Positions 48,502-49,183 of a stretch of DNA of 49,183 bases are shown here, piece after piece. Numbering within the stretch: position 1 is the stretch's first letter; each line of letters starts with the position of its first letter. The notes under the pieces were generated by a model. That model was not told where the DNA came from. It saw only the letters and a program-made list of their open reading frames with translations, and searched no databases. A program made the translations under genes and the position numbers. This DNA comes from Darksidea phi (taxonomy: Eukaryota; Ascomycota; Dothideomycetes; Pleosporales; Lentitheciaceae): NCBI GenBank assembly GCA_030770425.1, contig JASJFT010000285.1:1-49183 (forward strand), in the 5' to 3' direction.

Positions 48502-48600
48502 AAAATCGTAATTCTAAAGGAAACCTAGAGATAAGGTAAATTTACCTTATAGTAAGTTAAGAAGACTAGTACTATCTATAGTATAATATAAGATATTTAA

Positions 48601-49109
48601 TAAATTAAAAAGAATAATATTATCTATAACGTTACGAGCGATATTTAGAGCGATTAAAGAGGTCTTTAAATCCTTCTACTACCCTAGCTACTAAAGCTCC
48701 TTCTTCTTAATATTAAGTTTAGCCTCGAGGGTATAAGACTATCTAGCTACCTTCTTATTAAGAAACTCTTTCTATTTCTTTAAATATTAAACCCTTATCT
48801 ATATATTAAATAACTCTTAATTAAACTCGACTATATAATAAAGTAGTTCCTTATAATATTTTTTAACTACTTATAACTAAGCTTAAAGTTTTTCTTATAA
48901 ATAGTTAATAGATCGTTCTAATATATATAAGCCTATATATATAAGTTATAGTTAAAAATAGATACTTAGTTATAAAAATTTCTAATAATTAATATAAATT
49001 TTATACGTTTACGCGAATATAAGTCTTATAGTATTTACTTTTATTAAGAAAAATAACGTAAAGTATCCCTAGTCTATTATACTAGAAGTAAGAAAATATT
49101 TTAGAACTA
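48601..49109. other. RIP-mutated DNA of unassigned origin
   Basis: This 509-bp stretch has the same near-absence of CA/TG as the elements. A minus-strand reading near 48,640-48,800 is rich in Lys/Glu and may be the end of another transposon protein, but I cannot name it. It ends exactly where the unmutated LTR begins. Confidence 0.4.
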
Positions 49110-49183
49110 TGTTATGCGTTGTACGTACCTTTATACGGGATCCGGGTTAGGGCCGATAGAACGTTTGTCGCACCGTTGGTTTC
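49110..49183 (-). repeat. Third copy of the element A LTR, unmutated start, cut by the window end
   Basis: It opens TGTTATGCGTTGTACGTACC and keeps TG and CA dinucleotides, unlike everything to its left. It aligns without gaps to the first 74 bases of the LTR at 27474. Eleven differences are seen, all of them G or C here against A or T there. The strand is assigned to match element A, since this terminus faces outward in the same way. The preceding five bases are AACTA, the expected duplication if the rest of the element lies to the right. Confidence 0.9.

Larger units (their letters stand above)
47003..48600 (+). mobile_element. Element C, right part: chromovirus integrase and chromodomain relics
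   Basis: The reading of element C resumes here after the nested element B. It contains an integrase zinc-binding region (about 47,235-47,400), a catalytic core (about 47,470-47,880), a GPY-like tail (about 48,105-48,300) and a chromodomain relic (48,346-48,501). All are plus-strand with frequent stops. The 3' LTR is not recognised, so the end coordinate is approximate. The first five bases (TATAG) are the right duplication of element B. Confidence 0.82.

Noticed and set aside
48637..48720. 3' LTR of element C starting at CGTTACGAGCG
   Set aside because: It shares only a few bases with the LTR-like start at 27262 and diverges at once. A CG start cannot derive from TG by RIP.
27474..49109. Long AT-rich region as a centromere
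   Set aside because: The AT richness is fully explained by RIP of identifiable retrotransposons. Nothing specific to centromeres is visible, although such nests do occur there.

Overview
The window looks like a chromosome segment of a filamentous ascomycete, probably a dothideomycete. The reasons are genes split by 46-63 bp introns with GT...AG ends and CTAAC-type branch points, fungal-only families (a HET-domain gene and a zinc-finger-less Fungal_trans_2-type protein), and a C-to-T mutated retrotransposon block typical of repeat-induced point mutation (RIP). It falls into a gene-bearing half (about 1-22,100), a decayed transition zone (about 22,100-27,000) and a RIP-destroyed half (about 27,000-49,109). 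The last 74 bases are an unmutated LTR start.

Gene half. Five intact genes are supported: an SPX-EXS (SYG1/XPR1-type) phosphate protein (+, six exons); a disordered 835-residue protein rich in DPW and FGDF endocytic-type motifs (-, one exon); a secreted BBE-type FAD oxidoreductase (+, one in-frame intron); a secreted tyrosinase (-, two exons), convergent with the oxidoreductase; and a type 2 methionine aminopeptidase (+, five exons). A sixth, on the minus strand, encodes a 516-residue fungal regulator-like protein without a zinc cluster. Between the tyrosinase and the aminopeptidase lies a broken HET-domain gene whose lesions include C-to-T-type stops.

Transition zone. No intact gene is visible. 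There is a decayed protein-kinase-like relic (-, about 24.3-25.0 kb), a 24-bp triplicate and an 18-bp minisatellite that end shortly before the RIP block.

RIP block. Three Ty3/gypsy retrotransposons can be resolved by LTRs, target-site duplications and protein relics. Element A (27,474-34,829, minus strand) has 435-bp LTRs and an ATTAG duplication. Element B (38,943-47,002, plus strand) has 186-bp LTRs and is nested between the RNase H and integrase regions of element C. Element C (plus strand, two pieces) is a chromovirus with a chromodomain relic. CA and TG dinucleotides are almost absent, so Cys, His and Gln codons are systematically lost. A third copy of the element A LTR starts at 49,110, keeps its CA/TG, and differs from the mutated copy only by C-to-T and G-to-A changes.
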